From assembly GCA_027035735.1 (NCBI GenBank), contig JALVUH010000178.1:2493-17626 (forward strand): DNA of 15,134 nt, in the 5' to 3' direction. The notes below the pieces were generated by a model. That model saw only the letters and a list, made by a program, of their open reading frames with translations. It made no database searches and was not told the origin of the DNA. A program made the translations under genes and the position numbers. Position 1 is the first letter of the stretch. Every line of letters begins with the position of its first letter. The DNA is from Nautiliaceae bacterium (GTDB taxonomy: Bacteria; Campylobacterota; Campylobacteria; Campylobacterales; Nautiliaceae). Shown piece after piece: positions 1 to 8,645 of this stretch.

Positions 1-96
1 TTTAATAAAACTCAATTTAACACTATAAAAGCTCCTTTAGAAAAATTAGAAAATATTATTTTTGATATAATAAACGAAAAAAAGGAGAAAAAATGA
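1..96 (+). CDS. C-terminal fragment of an unidentified gene (partial at window start)
   Basis: Frame 1 is open from the first base to a TGA at 94-96 and encodes about 31 residues that end in a Lys/Glu-rich tail (NEKKEKK). The TGA overlaps the ATG of the next gene in an ATGA arrangement, and the ribosome-binding site of that gene lies inside this frame. That is typical of a translationally coupled operon and is the main reason to believe the frame is real. The visible stretch looks like an amphipathic helix (PLEKLENIIFDIINE). It is too short to assign to a family, so no function is claimed. In such AT-rich DNA a 31-codon open frame without a stop is mildly significant but not proof. Confidence 0.6.
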   Translation, partial: FNKTQFNTIKAPLEKLENIIFDIINEKKEKK

Positions 97-401
97 AAAA
101 ACTTTTTCCATTATTGGCAACAGTATTATTATTTATTGCATGTGGAGGACAACCTCCTTTAAAAAAAGTAGTAAGTAAAAGAGTTTTAATTACAAAAGGA
201 ATGACGAAAGCCGAAGTTAAAAAAATTTTAAATGTAGAACCAGATGAAATTTCACAAGTAGGAAATACAACTTTATGGATATATAAAGGTGTATTGACAA
301 ACGATGATACAAAAACATTTAATGATTTTATAATTAAATTTAAAAACAACAAAGTAATTTATACTGGCTTTTTTAGATGTAAATTACCTAAAGAGGAGTA
401 A
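93..401 (+). CDS. Small lipoprotein with a BamE/SmpA-OmlA-like domain
   Basis: The 102-residue product begins with a short lipoprotein signal (MKK, a hydrophobic run, then a lipobox-like FIAC at Cys17). It should therefore be lipidated and held at a membrane facing the periplasm. The mature part carries the pattern of the SmpA/OmlA (BamE-like) fold: ITKGMTKAEVKKIL near residues 33-46, then a strand with LWIYKG, then FIIKFKNNKV. In that family this alpha-beta unit often binds partner proteins of the outer membrane, for example in the Bam complex. The ATG is preceded by AAGGAG at good spacing and overlaps the stop of the upstream gene. The next gene starts 3 bases after its stop. It could be BamE itself or one of many lipoproteins reusing the fold; neighbours do not decide. 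The lipobox has Phe rather than Leu at -3, slightly unusual. Confidence 0.7.
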   Translation: MKKLFPLLATVLLFIACGGQPPLKKVVSKRVLITKGMTKAEVKKILNVEPDEISQVGNTTLWIYKGVLTNDDTKTFNDFIIKFKNNKVIYTGFFRCKLPKEE

Positions 402-404
402 TAA

Positions 405-905
405 ATGAAAAAAATGGTATTAATTTTATTGTTTAATTTTTTTGCATTTGCAATAACAATACAAAATCAAAATTATTGCTTCAAACAAAGAACTTATCCA
501 GAAAAATATAATGTAGTATTTAATGCAATGAAAGATTCTTTACTTTCATTTGGAATGAATATATTGCAAATTAATAAAAAAAATAGATTTATTTCAGCAG
601 AGGGAACTGTTTCTCAAGGAGATAATATATATAGATTAACATTTACAATCTCTTTTGACACTTATAAAGATAATAATATTACAACAATAAATACATTAGT
701 AACTTATGACAAACTAGAAAAAGAAAATTCTGGTCAAACAACGGCTACAATTGCTGGAGTAATCACTACTCCTATTCCTTTACCATGGGAAAAAGCTTTT
801 AAATATGAAGGTTCACATGTTATTAATGATTATAAATTTTTTGATATATTTTATATGAATTTTGATAATCAATTATTTGAATATAAAATGAAAACATTAA
901 ATTAA
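405..905 (+). CDS. Exported protein of unknown function
   Basis: This 166-residue protein begins with a clear signal peptide (MKKMVLILLFNFFAFA) and is otherwise hydrophilic, so it is probably periplasmic. The mature region begins with a helix (YNVVFNAMKDSLLSFGM), then alternating strands (RFISAEGTV, YRLTFTISF, ITTINTLVTY). A Gly/Thr/Pro-rich stretch follows (TATIAGVITTPIPLPW, about residues 112-127), then an aromatic-rich C-terminus. The order helix, then 'G...I...kkn.fISAEG', then strands recalls small periplasmic domains such as those of BamC-like proteins, but I do not recognise a named family. AGAGGAG at 392-398 serves the ATG, and it starts 3 bases after the lipoprotein gene, so the two probably work or at least are expressed together. 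Its TAA overlaps the TAA of convergent pflA. Confidence 0.75.
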   Translation: MKKMVLILLFNFFAFAITIQNQNYCFKQRTYPEKYNVVFNAMKDSLLSFGMNILQINKKNRFISAEGTVSQGDNIYRLTFTISFDTYKDNNITTINTLVTYDKLEKENSGQTTATIAGVITTPIPLPWEKAFKYEGSHVINDYKFFDIFYMNFDNQLFEYKMKTLN

Positions 906-3163
906 AAAAGATTCAAAGCATCTTTACATAAACCTCTCCAAAGCTTTGAATTTTTTATTTTTATACACTCTTTCAAATAATGTTTATCTCCTGTTAAATT
1001 TGCAAGCATAAATAAAGCTCTTGCTCTATTTTCTCCATTAACTCTGTGTAAAAGTTCTTTTAAAATTTTAATAGCTTCTTTTTTATCTTTTGAATATTGA
1101 GCATACACAAATTCTACAAAAGGAGAATAAGGATAAGCTTTAAATTCATTTTGTAAATCAATAATTTTTTTTGCAAATGTTGCTGCTAAAAGATAATTTT
1201 TATTTTGCACAGCCCATCTTACAATTTTTATATAAACATCACTATTTCTTATATCTTTTTTCTTAATAGATTGTGCAACCTTTAAAGCTTTTTTATACTC
1301 TTTTAAATTCCATAATGCAAAAAATTTATAAAGTTTATATTTATAACAATTTTTATAAACTTGACATAAATCATCAATAGCTAAAACAAGATCTTTATAA
1401 TCACCCATAGCTTTTAATGCTTCTATTTTTCTTTTCATCCATTTTATAAAAATTTTGTCATTAGGAGAATCTAGATATTTATTACAAATAATTGATGCGA
1501 GTTCATAATCCATCGCTTTCATTGCACAGTTATAAACTTCATCATCATATCTTTTAGAAAGTTTGATATGATATTTTTTTATTAAATTTATAGCTTGTAT
1601 ACATTTATTTTTTTGTAAAAGTTGTATTAAATACTCTTTTTCTACTTCTTTTATAAATTTATTTTTATCAGGAAAAATATCTGAAGGAATATTTTTTAAA
1701 GTATCTATCATTTTCAAAATTTCTCCATATTTTTTCATCTGTTTTAAAATTTTTGCCTTTTTAACTATAGCTTTTAGAGCAATAGTACTTCCTTTATATT
1801 CAGATATTATTTTATTTATATAACTTAATTCTTCTTTTACATTCTTAAATGGTAAATTAAACAAAATTTTATCTTTTAAAGAATTAATATTATCACTATA
1901 TTCTCCATAAGGAAATTTTTTAAGATATAAATTTACATAATATAAAGCTTTTTGATAATGCTTTGCTTTATAATTCCAAAGAGCTAAATAATAAACTAAA
2001 GGTTCATACAAAGGATTAGTATATTTTAATTTTTTTAATAAATCTTCTCCTATATTAATAGCAAGAGAATACATTTTATGAGTTGCTAGCATTTTAGCTA
2101 AATTAAAAGCTTTATTATTATTTTTAAGTAAAAATTTTTTATTAGCTCTATATATTTTAAGATAATATTCATAAGCTTTTTTAAATTCTCCTGTTGAGAG
2201 ATATCTTTGAGCAATTCTAGAAGCGGCAAGAGAAGCAATATCAAGATTTTTTGTAGAAAACAATACATCTTCATATAATTTCATTGCTTTTTTAGTATCT
2301 CCCATAGAATATAATTGATCAGCTAAATATATTTTTGCTAAATCTGCTTCTTTTGTACCAGGATATTCTGTGATAATTCTATTAAAAAAATAACTCGCAT
2401 TACTTAAAAATCCCATTTGAGAATATGCTCTTGCCATCAAAAGAAGGACTTTAGGAAGCTTATCATCATATGCATACTTTTTAATCCATTCTTTACCAAT
2501 GGCTACTACATCTTCTGGATCATTATTTCTCTCAAGTAAAACCATTTTCATATAAAGCACATCTGGAATAAAAACAGAATTAGGATAATTCTTTATAAAA
2601 TCATCAATATCATCACTTACGTCTTTTCCGGCTTTAAAGCCTTTTAAAATTGCAAAATATTTAATAACATCTTGAGATTCTTTAGAAACTACAATAGGAT
2701 TTTCATTCTCATCAACAGCTCCTATATAAATTCTTAAAGAATGTTTAAAATAAAAATTTAGTCCGTTTGGCTTTTGCTTAGATAAGAAAGGTTCAATTGG
2801 AGCTATTATTATCCATTTTTTGGATTTTTTTTCATTAAATAAAGTAATCAAAGGATTTTTATATAAATTATCCTCTCTTGAAATTAAATAACACTTTTTT
2901 TTACAAATAATTTTTAAATAAAATTTATGATTTTTAAAAATTGGAATAAATTTAAAAAAAGTACTTTTTGTTTTAAAAACATATGTAGAAGGAATTTTGT
3001 CAAATTCACATATTACAATATTTTTATTTTTTTTACATGAAAAAGCAAAATTATTATAAAGTGTAGTTATTTCATTTTTTATATTATTATTTTCATAATA
3101 ATCAACATTAATTTCAAGAGAAAATAATAAAAACGGAAAAAGAAAAAAGAGAATAACTCTCAT
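902..3163 (-). CDS. pflA: PflA, periplasmic TPR protein of the flagellar motor scaffold
   Basis: The 753-residue protein has an N-terminal secretion signal (MRVILFFLFPFLLFSLE), a strand-rich N-terminal region (about 18-155), and then a long array of helical TPR-like repeats to the C-terminus. The clearest repeats are at about 237-305 (LLLMARAYSQMGFLSNASYF, then LADQLYSMGDTKKAMKLYEDV). This architecture (signal, beta domain, TPR superhelix) and length match PflA, about 790 residues in Campylobacter. There it is part of the periplasmic disk scaffold needed to place stators around the flagellar motor; loss gives paralysed flagella. Position is decisive: pflA follows nuoN in Campylobacter jejuni (Cj1565c/Cj1566c) and Helicobacter pylori, as it does here. 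The start is 8 bp after the nuoN stop with only a weak AAGAGA Shine-Dalgarno, so translation is probably coupled. Its composition is more AT-rich than the nuo genes and sequence similarity is not asserted, only architecture and synteny. Confidence 0.8.
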   Translation of the reverse strand: MRVILFFLFPFLLFSLEINVDYYENNNIKNEITTLYNNFAFSCKKNKNIVICEFDKIPSTYVFKTKSTFFKFIPIFKNHKFYLKIICKKKCYLISREDNLYKNPLITLFNEKKSKKWIIIAPIEPFLSKQKPNGLNFYFKHSLRIYIGAVDENENPIVVSKESQDVIKYFAILKGFKAGKDVSDDIDDFIKNYPNSVFIPDVLYMKMVLLERNNDPEDVVAIGKEWIKKYAYDDKLPKVLLLMARAYSQMGFLSNASYFFNRIITEYPGTKEADLAKIYLADQLYSMGDTKKAMKLYEDVLFSTKNLDIASLAASRIAQRYLSTGEFKKAYEYYLKIYRANKKFLLKNNNKAFNLAKMLATHKMYSLAINIGEDLLKKLKYTNPLYEPLVYYLALWNYKAKHYQKALYYVNLYLKKFPYGEYSDNINSLKDKILFNLPFKNVKEELSYINKIISEYKGSTIALKAIVKKAKILKQMKKYGEILKMIDTLKNIPSDIFPDKNKFIKEVEKEYLIQLLQKNKCIQAINLIKKYHIKLSKRYDDEVYNCAMKAMDYELASIICNKYLDSPNDKIFIKWMKRKIEALKAMGDYKDLVLAIDDLCQVYKNCYKYKLYKFFALWNLKEYKKALKVAQSIKKKDIRNSDVYIKIVRWAVQNKNYLLAATFAKKIIDLQNEFKAYPYSPFVEFVYAQYSKDKKEAIKILKELLHRVNGENRARALFMLANLTGDKHYLKECIKIKNSKLWRGLCKDALNLF
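906..956. terminator. Bidirectional hairpin terminator between convergent operons
   Basis: ATTCAAAGC at 911-919 is matched by its perfect inverse GCTTTGAAT at 943-951. The stem extends through a G-T wobble (910/952) and four A-T pairs (906-909 with 953-956), about 14 pairs around a 23-base loop. On the + strand the stem is followed by T-rich sequence (TTTTTTATTTTT). On the minus strand it is followed by CTTTTTT. It can therefore stop both the 405-905 transcript and the nuo-pflA transcript. It lies entirely within the last codons of pflA. The loop is longer than usual, which lowers certainty. Confidence 0.65.
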
Positions 3164-3171
3164 TCAATCTC

Positions 3172-4503
3172 TTAAAAAGTAATTGTTGAGTTAATCACAT
3201 TTGCCGCTACAATACCAAAATAGATAGTTCCTGCAAGTAAGATTAATTGACCAATAAGACTTCCAGCTGACATTTTAATTGTTGAATTTGTTTTTGGTTC
3301 ATCAAAATATAAATGTTTAATAATCCATGCATAATATGCTACTGCTAACGCTGAGTTAAGTGCCGCAATAAGTACAATTGGCCAAAGCCCAGCATCTACT
3401 CCTGCATAAAATGCCACAGCTTTTGCTAAAAATCCTGCTAAAAGAGGAATACCTGCAAGTGAAAAAATTTGTAATGTAAAAAATAAAGAGTGTAAAGGTG
3501 CTCTTTTACCCATACCTTTTATATCTTGTAAATATTTAACTCCTGCTTCTCTTCTAAAATCATTAAGAATTAAAAATACACTAGTTTGCATAAAAATATA
3601 TGCGATTGCATAATAAAGTACTCCCGCATAAGAATAAACACTTGCAGCCGCTGCAAAAGGAATTAGAGCATATCCACTATGAGCAATTGATGAATAAGCA
3701 AGAATTTTTGAAATTCTTTTTTGGAAAAGTGCCATAAAATTAGCAAGAGTCATAGTCAAAATAGCAAAGAAACTAAAGATTAAAACTGTTGCAAGAGGAT
3801 ATGCAATCATAAACTTATAAAAAGCCTTAAATGTAGCAACTAAAACAACACTTTTAATAACCCCACTTAAAATTGCAGCTGCAGCATGATTTACTTGAGA
3901 ATAAGCATCCGCTGCCCATCCATGCATAGGAACAACTGTAAGTTTGTAAAAAATACCAGCTAACATAATAGCAACTGCAATTAAAGTAAATTTACCGCTT
4001 ACATTCATATGAGCATAATTAAAACTATCACTTGTTAAACTAAATAGTGCAAAACCTAATAAAATAATACCACTAGCTACAGCACCTGCAATAAATGCTT
4101 TTATAGCACCTTCTGCATTAAAAAAGTTTCTAATATTTGCAACTAAAATATAAGAGATAATAGCAACTACCTCAAATAAAACTACATATAAAAAGAAATT
4201 GTTTGTTTCAAGAAGACCTAAAGAAACTCCTGCTAAAAAGAGCATTTGTGCAATTAAAGGTCTCTCAAAACCTGTAAGAGATAAAGAAACAGCTGCTAAT
4301 GTCGCAAGAAGTGCAAATTCCATAAGCATAGTTGCTCTATCTAAAACAAAATAAGGGAATATACTATTTAAAGAATCCCCTTGATAAATAAAATAAGCTG
4401 CAACAATAAAAGCAATCAATGCAATCATTTTTGCAATAAAAATATTGTTTCTATAAAAAATCGGAACAATTAATCCTGCTGCTATTAATATTATGAAACT
4501 CAT
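3172..4503 (-). CDS. nuoN: NADH-quinone oxidoreductase-type subunit N (antiporter-like)
   Basis: The 443-residue polytopic membrane protein is one of the three antiporter-like proton-pumping subunits of the complex I membrane arm. Key channel residues are visible: Glu111 (LFEVVAIISY), Lys187 (FYKLTVVPMHGW), Lys217 and Lys361 (GIPLLAGFLAK). It is shorter than Escherichia coli NuoN (about 485), mostly at the N-terminus. The usual 'PDVYEGAPAPV' stretch after the middle lysine is replaced by ADAYSQVNHAAAAIL (198-212), which is unusual. The ATG overlaps the nuoM stop (TAATG) and is served by GGAGG inside nuoM. It is the last nuo gene, followed by pflA. Assignment as N rather than L or M rests on length, order and the GIPLLAGF motif. 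Confidence 0.93.
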   Translation of the reverse strand: MSFIILIAAGLIVPIFYRNNIFIAKMIALIAFIVAAYFIYQGDSLNSIFPYFVLDRATMLMEFALLATLAAVSLSLTGFERPLIAQMLFLAGVSLGLLETNNFFLYVVLFEVVAIISYILVANIRNFFNAEGAIKAFIAGAVASGIILLGFALFSLTSDSFNYAHMNVSGKFTLIAVAIMLAGIFYKLTVVPMHGWAADAYSQVNHAAAAILSGVIKSVVLVATFKAFYKFMIAYPLATVLIFSFFAILTMTLANFMALFQKRISKILAYSSIAHSGYALIPFAAAASVYSYAGVLYYAIAYIFMQTSVFLILNDFRREAGVKYLQDIKGMGKRAPLHSLFFTLQIFSLAGIPLLAGFLAKAVAFYAGVDAGLWPIVLIAALNSALAVAYYAWIIKHLYFDEPKTNSTIKMSAGSLIGQLILLAGTIYFGIVAANVINSTITF

Positions 4504-6023
4504 TACATACCTCCAAAAAAGCTAAATGCTTTATTTGCTATATCAAAAATTGGTTGCGGATTAACTCCGAAATAAATAATAAAAATAGTAAATATTGCCA
4601 ACGCAAATTTTTCAGCAAAACTCATATGAAAATTTGCTTTTTTTACAATTTCACTTGGTTCACCATGAATAGCTCTTCTTACAGACCAAATTATATAACC
4701 AGCACTTATCATTCCAGAAAGTGCGATAACTGCAATCCACCATCCAAATGACTTAACAGCGGAAATTATAATTGTAAGCTCTCCAATAAAGCCCATTGTA
4801 CCTGGAAGTCCAAGAGCTGCCATACCTGCAATAATAAATATTGTACTAGCATAAGGTGCATATTTCATAATTCCACCCATCTCATCCATATACCATGTAT
4901 GAGTTTTATGATGTAACCATCCTGCAATTAAGAAAAGAGGTGAAATTACAAGAGCATGTCCTATCATTTCATAAAGTGCTGCACTTAAACCATCATAACT
5001 CATAGTAGCAATTGCTACTACTACAAGTCCCATATGAGAAATTGAAGAGTATGCAACCATTTTTTTGATATGTTTTTCATAAATTGCAAGAAAACCTGCA
5101 AAAAATGTAGTAGCAAGTCCTAAAATAACCATCCACATAGCAAAACGAGCAGTAGTTGCAGGCATAAGCTCAACAGTAAATCTTATAAGCCCATATGCAC
5201 CCATTTTTAAAAGTACCCCTGCAAGTAACACTGAGATAGAACTTGGCGCTTGAACGTGAGCATCTGGAAGCCATGTATGGAACGGAAACACAGGCAATTT
5301 TGCTGCAAATCCCAAAAACATCAACCACCAAATAAGAGCTGGTGTTGCTAAACTAGCTTCTTTAATTAATGTAAAATCCCAATAACCTGTTTGCTTAAAT
5401 AATAAGAAAAATCCAATAAACATAAACATTGCAAAAACATGAGTATATAAGAAAAATTTAATTGCTGCGTATACTCTACTTGGAAGTTTTATTTCAATAT
5501 TAAATACTTTTTTAACTTCAACTCCTTCTGCTCCCCAATATCCAACTAAAAATAACATAGGCACAAGTGTTAATTCCCAAAACATAAAAAACCACAATAC
5601 ATTTGTTGTCATAAATACACCAAAAATAGGACCACTAAATAGAATTAATAAACTAAAATATGCTGCTTGATTTTTCTCTTCCCAAGATGTAAAAACTACT
5701 AATATTAAAAGTGCTGATGTTAATAACAACATAGCAACACTTAAAGCATCAATTTGAAGTGTTAAACTAAATCCAAATGCCGGAACACTTAAAAATTCTC
5801 CAAGTGGTAAAAACCCTGTTGATTTTATATAAGCTAACACTTCTGGTGCAAAAGCATAATGCTCTGGATGCATTATTTGAGCTAACCAATTTAAAGAAAT
5901 AATAAACAATACTATAAACCATCCAAGTGCTACATATTTAGCAATATGTTGTGCTCCTCTTGTCAAAAAATAGACAAGGGCCGAAAGAAAAATCGGCGCA
6001 AAAATTATATCTACCGCTACCAT
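4503..6023 (-). CDS. nuoM: NADH-quinone oxidoreductase-type subunit M (antiporter-like)
   Basis: This 506-residue membrane protein, of normal length for the family, is the middle antiporter-like proton-pumping subunit of the membrane arm. Family signatures and charged channel residues are present in order: Glu150 (FWELTLVPM), Lys242 (FAAKLPVFPFHTWLPDAH), Lys273 (AGVLLKMGAYGLIRF) and Glu415 (GTMGFIGELTII). This is the full M-type set, in which the last channel residue is Glu where NuoL has Lys. The start codon directly abuts the nuoL stop (TAAATG) with AAGGGG just upstream, so it is co-translated with nuoL. A hydrophilic insertion (about 166-183, with KKVFNIEIKLPSR) lies between helices and looks like an ordinary loop. 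Nothing suggests damage; it should be a working proton channel. Confidence 0.96.
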   Translation of the reverse strand: MVAVDIIFAPIFLSALVYFLTRGAQHIAKYVALGWFIVLFIISLNWLAQIMHPEHYAFAPEVLAYIKSTGFLPLGEFLSVPAFGFSLTLQIDALSVAMLLLTSALLILVVFTSWEEKNQAAYFSLLILFSGPIFGVFMTTNVLWFFMFWELTLVPMLFLVGYWGAEGVEVKKVFNIEIKLPSRVYAAIKFFLYTHVFAMFMFIGFFLLFKQTGYWDFTLIKEASLATPALIWWLMFLGFAAKLPVFPFHTWLPDAHVQAPSSISVLLAGVLLKMGAYGLIRFTVELMPATTARFAMWMVILGLATTFFAGFLAIYEKHIKKMVAYSSISHMGLVVVAIATMSYDGLSAALYEMIGHALVISPLFLIAGWLHHKTHTWYMDEMGGIMKYAPYASTIFIIAGMAALGLPGTMGFIGELTIIISAVKSFGWWIAVIALSGMISAGYIIWSVRRAIHGEPSEIVKKANFHMSFAEKFALAIFTIFIIYFGVNPQPIFDIANKAFSFFGGM

Positions 6024-7874
6024 TTACAGCCCCTTTACAATTATTAATATAGCAATTACTATAATTGCAACTCCAAGAACAAATTGTCCCATATAAGAAC
6101 CAACTTTTCCTGAATGACCTAATCTAAAGAATTTATAAGTATAAAGTGACATAGCTACTGTCGCATTTACAATATAATCAATTACATAAGTATCAAACCA
6201 TCTTGCTGCAGCTGCAATCGCATTTACAAAAATATTTTTTGAAATCCAAGTAATCATAGCTTCTACATAATATCCATTGAATAATACTTGATGAATTGTT
6301 TGTACAAAATGGTGTGATGCAATTTTATAAAGTAAATTAAGTCCTTTCACATATAAACCAACTACAATTAAGAAAATAATCAACATACATGTTAACATAA
6401 ATGCAGTTAATCCAACTATTTCAGGTTCTACTACTTCTTTACCTACAATATAATGAACAATATCACTTTGCCAAATAGAAATAAAAAGTGTAGTAAATGC
6501 CAAAATACCAAGAGGTAACCTCATCCATAAATTACTTGGTTTATGAACGCTTCCTGCAATATCTTCATTTCTAGGTTCACCTAAGAATATCAAAATCCAA
6601 AGTCTTGTAATATAAGCAATTGATAAAAGTGCCGCTATTGTTACGAAAGTAGCAGTAAATCCATTACCCCACTCCCATGCAGCACTTACAACCATCTCTT
6701 TTGAGAAAAATCCACTAAATGGAGGTACTCCTGCAAGTGATAATGAACCCATTGCAAAGAATAATGCTATCCAAGGAGCAGTTTTAATAAGACCTCCAAG
6801 TTTCCAAGCATCTTTTGTATGATGAGCAATATAAATAACTGCACCTGCTGATAAGAAAAGCAATGCTTTAAAGATTGCATGGTTTACTAAATGAAGCATA
6901 CCAGCAGCTAAACTTCCTACTCCTAATCCTACAAATGCAATTGAAAGATGAGACATTGTTGAATATGCCAAGATTTTTTTAATCTCTTTTTGAACAAGTG
7001 CTGAAGTTGAACCAATGAATGCTGAAAGAGCTGCTACATTTGCAACTATATACAAAGCTTCTGTATAATGGAAAAAATCAAACATTCTTGCAACAATATA
7101 AATACCACTATTAACCATAGTAGCACCATGAATAAGTGCTGAAACTGTTGTAGGACCTTCCATAGCATTCATAAGCCAAGGATAAAGTGGAAATTGTCCT
7201 GATTTACCAATAGCACCCATAAATACAAATAATGCTGCTACCAATGCAACAGTTTTATTTATTTCTCCGGCATCTGCTAAATGATTAAGTTCAACTAAAT
7301 TAGTAGTTCCAACAAAAATCATTAACAAAGCAATAGCCGCTAAAATAAATATATCACCAAATCTTGTATAAAGAAATGCTTGCATACCTGCATCTGCTGC
7401 AGACTTTTTATAATACCAGAAACTAATAAGAGCATAACTAGCAAGTCCCATAAATTCCCAACCAACAAAAGCTCCTATTAAATTTTTGGTAATAACTAAT
7501 AATATCATACCACCAATAAAGAATAATACTTTTGCATAATATCTTGGTTGGTCTGGATCTTCTCCCATATAATCATGAGCAAAATGAATATCCAAAAATC
7601 CAAGACCTGTAGCAATTAAAAGCATTACAATTGATAAATGGTCAATGTATATTCCAAAAGGAATTGTAAAATTTCCATAATGTATCCATGGAATATCGTA
7701 ATTAATTGGTGTATTTGAATACTTCATGAAAATAACAACACTAGCTAAGAATAAAATAGCACCTGTTATCTCTGCTGTCCAGAATGCTAGAGGCTGTCTA
7801 AATTTACCTAAAATATATGCTACTGCTGCACCTATAAATGGTGCTACAAGTAAAATATATACTGCATTATTCAT
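6024..7874 (-). CDS. nuoL: NADH-quinone oxidoreductase-type subunit L (antiporter-like)
   Basis: The 616-residue membrane protein is the distal antiporter-like subunit of the membrane arm and carries the long lateral C-terminal helix typical of NuoL. Channel residues are intact: Glu140 (FVGWEFMGLASY), Asp174 (YTRFGD), Lys224 (GAIGKSGQFPL), His249 (SALIHGATM), Lys336 (NHAIFKALLFL) and Lys392 (FSGFFSKEM). The residue after Lys392 is Glu393, where many homologues have Asp, a conservative change. The C-terminal part (about 440-616) includes the family-typical VLFNGYYVEAM segment and a final membrane anchor. It overlaps nuoK by 8 bp and its Shine-Dalgarno (GGTGGAAG) lies within nuoK. Full length and complete motifs argue for a functional pump. 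Confidence 0.97.
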   Translation of the reverse strand: MNNAVYILLVAPFIGAAVAYILGKFRQPLAFWTAEITGAILFLASVVIFMKYSNTPINYDIPWIHYGNFTIPFGIYIDHLSIVMLLIATGLGFLDIHFAHDYMGEDPDQPRYYAKVLFFIGGMILLVITKNLIGAFVGWEFMGLASYALISFWYYKKSAADAGMQAFLYTRFGDIFILAAIALLMIFVGTTNLVELNHLADAGEINKTVALVAALFVFMGAIGKSGQFPLYPWLMNAMEGPTTVSALIHGATMVNSGIYIVARMFDFFHYTEALYIVANVAALSAFIGSTSALVQKEIKKILAYSTMSHLSIAFVGLGVGSLAAGMLHLVNHAIFKALLFLSAGAVIYIAHHTKDAWKLGGLIKTAPWIALFFAMGSLSLAGVPPFSGFFSKEMVVSAAWEWGNGFTATFVTIAALLSIAYITRLWILIFLGEPRNEDIAGSVHKPSNLWMRLPLGILAFTTLFISIWQSDIVHYIVGKEVVEPEIVGLTAFMLTCMLIIFLIVVGLYVKGLNLLYKIASHHFVQTIHQVLFNGYYVEAMITWISKNIFVNAIAAAARWFDTYVIDYIVNATVAMSLYTYKFFRLGHSGKVGSYMGQFVLGVAIIVIAILIIVKGL

Positions 7875-8175
7875 CTTCCACCGCCTTATTTAGATTATCT
7901 GGAATAATTTCCCCAGTAATTCTATGACTTAAAATAAATATTAAAATTCCAGCTGCAGCCTCTAAAGTAGCAATTACTATTATTACATAAGCAACTGCTA
8001 AACCTCTTGTAAGTCCAAAATGATAAGCTCCACTTGCTAAAAGCAAAATAACTGCATTTAAAAGCATTTCAAGCGAAAAGAATATTTTCAAAAAATCACT
8101 TTTACTTGTCACTCCATATAATCCTACTCCAAAAAGAATCAATGCAGCTATTGCATCTATATAAAATCCCACCAT
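7867..8175 (-). CDS. nuoK: NADH-quinone oxidoreductase-type subunit K
   Basis: The 102-residue, three-helix membrane protein is the NuoK/MrpC-like subunit. It contributes a proton path between the quinone-side subunits and NuoN. The two functionally essential membrane glutamates are present at exactly the usual positions: Glu36 (FFSLEMLLNAV) and Glu72 (IATLEAAAGILIF). Length is normal apart from a slightly longer acidic tail (NLNKAVEDE). The ATG is served by AAGGA in the 2-base gap and the end of nuoJ, and its 3' end overlaps nuoL by 8 bp. Confidence 0.96.
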   Translation of the reverse strand: MVGFYIDAIAALILFGVGLYGVTSKSDFLKIFFSLEMLLNAVILLLASGAYHFGLTRGLAVAYVIIVIATLEAAAGILIFILSHRITGEIIPDNLNKAVEDE

Positions 8176-8177
8176 TT

Positions 8178-8645
8178 TTATTCCTTTCCATGTTTTAGGG
8201 TATGAAGCATCCTAATACTTCCATAAAGAATACTTGCTGCAACTACCCCCATAAAAATTGCAATTAATGAATAAAAATCAGTAAATATTTTTACTTGGTC
8301 TTTTAATGGAATTACTTTTCCTCCCATTGGCATACTTGGAAGTAAAAATGGCACAATTAAAAGACCAATAATTACAACAGTAACTATACTAACAGCCCAT
8401 GGTCTAATTTTAAAATCAGGAAATTTAGAACCAATAACTGTTACACCAAATAATGTTAATACAACAATTCCTCCGGTATATACAAATATTTGGAATAATC
8501 CTAATAATTTTTCTCCAAGCAAAATATAATAAATTCCAAGTAAAAACATCATACTAACAAATGCAATAACAGATGCTACAGTGTTTTTTTGAACTAAACT
8601 CATAACTGCTAAAATAATGGCAAGAGCTAAGATTAATATACTCAT
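8178..8645 (-). CDS. nuoJ: NADH-quinone oxidoreductase-type subunit J
   Basis: The 155-residue protein has about five predicted membrane helices, as in NuoJ. It lines the proton/E-channel next to NuoA, NuoH and NuoK. The family's most conserved stretch is present in the third helix as LLGLFQIFVYTGGIVVLTLFG (49-69), with the conserved Tyr56 that moves during coupling. It is at the short end of the family (E. coli 184). Its ATG overlaps the nuoI TGA (ATGA), with AAGGGG upstream inside nuoI. The C-terminus is short and basic (HTLKHGKE). Confidence 0.94.
   Translation of the reverse strand: MSILILALAIILAVMSLVQKNTVASVIAFVSMMFLLGIYYILLGEKLLGLFQIFVYTGGIVVLTLFGVTVIGSKFPDFKIRPWAVSIVTVVIIGLLIVPFLLPSMPMGGKVIPLKDQVKIFTDFYSLIAIFMGVVAASILYGSIRMLHTLKHGKE

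Noticed and set aside
56..352. Minus-strand open frame opposite the lipoprotein
   Set aside because: It is antisense to a gene with signal peptide, lipobox and ribosome-binding site, and its own sequence shows no domain.
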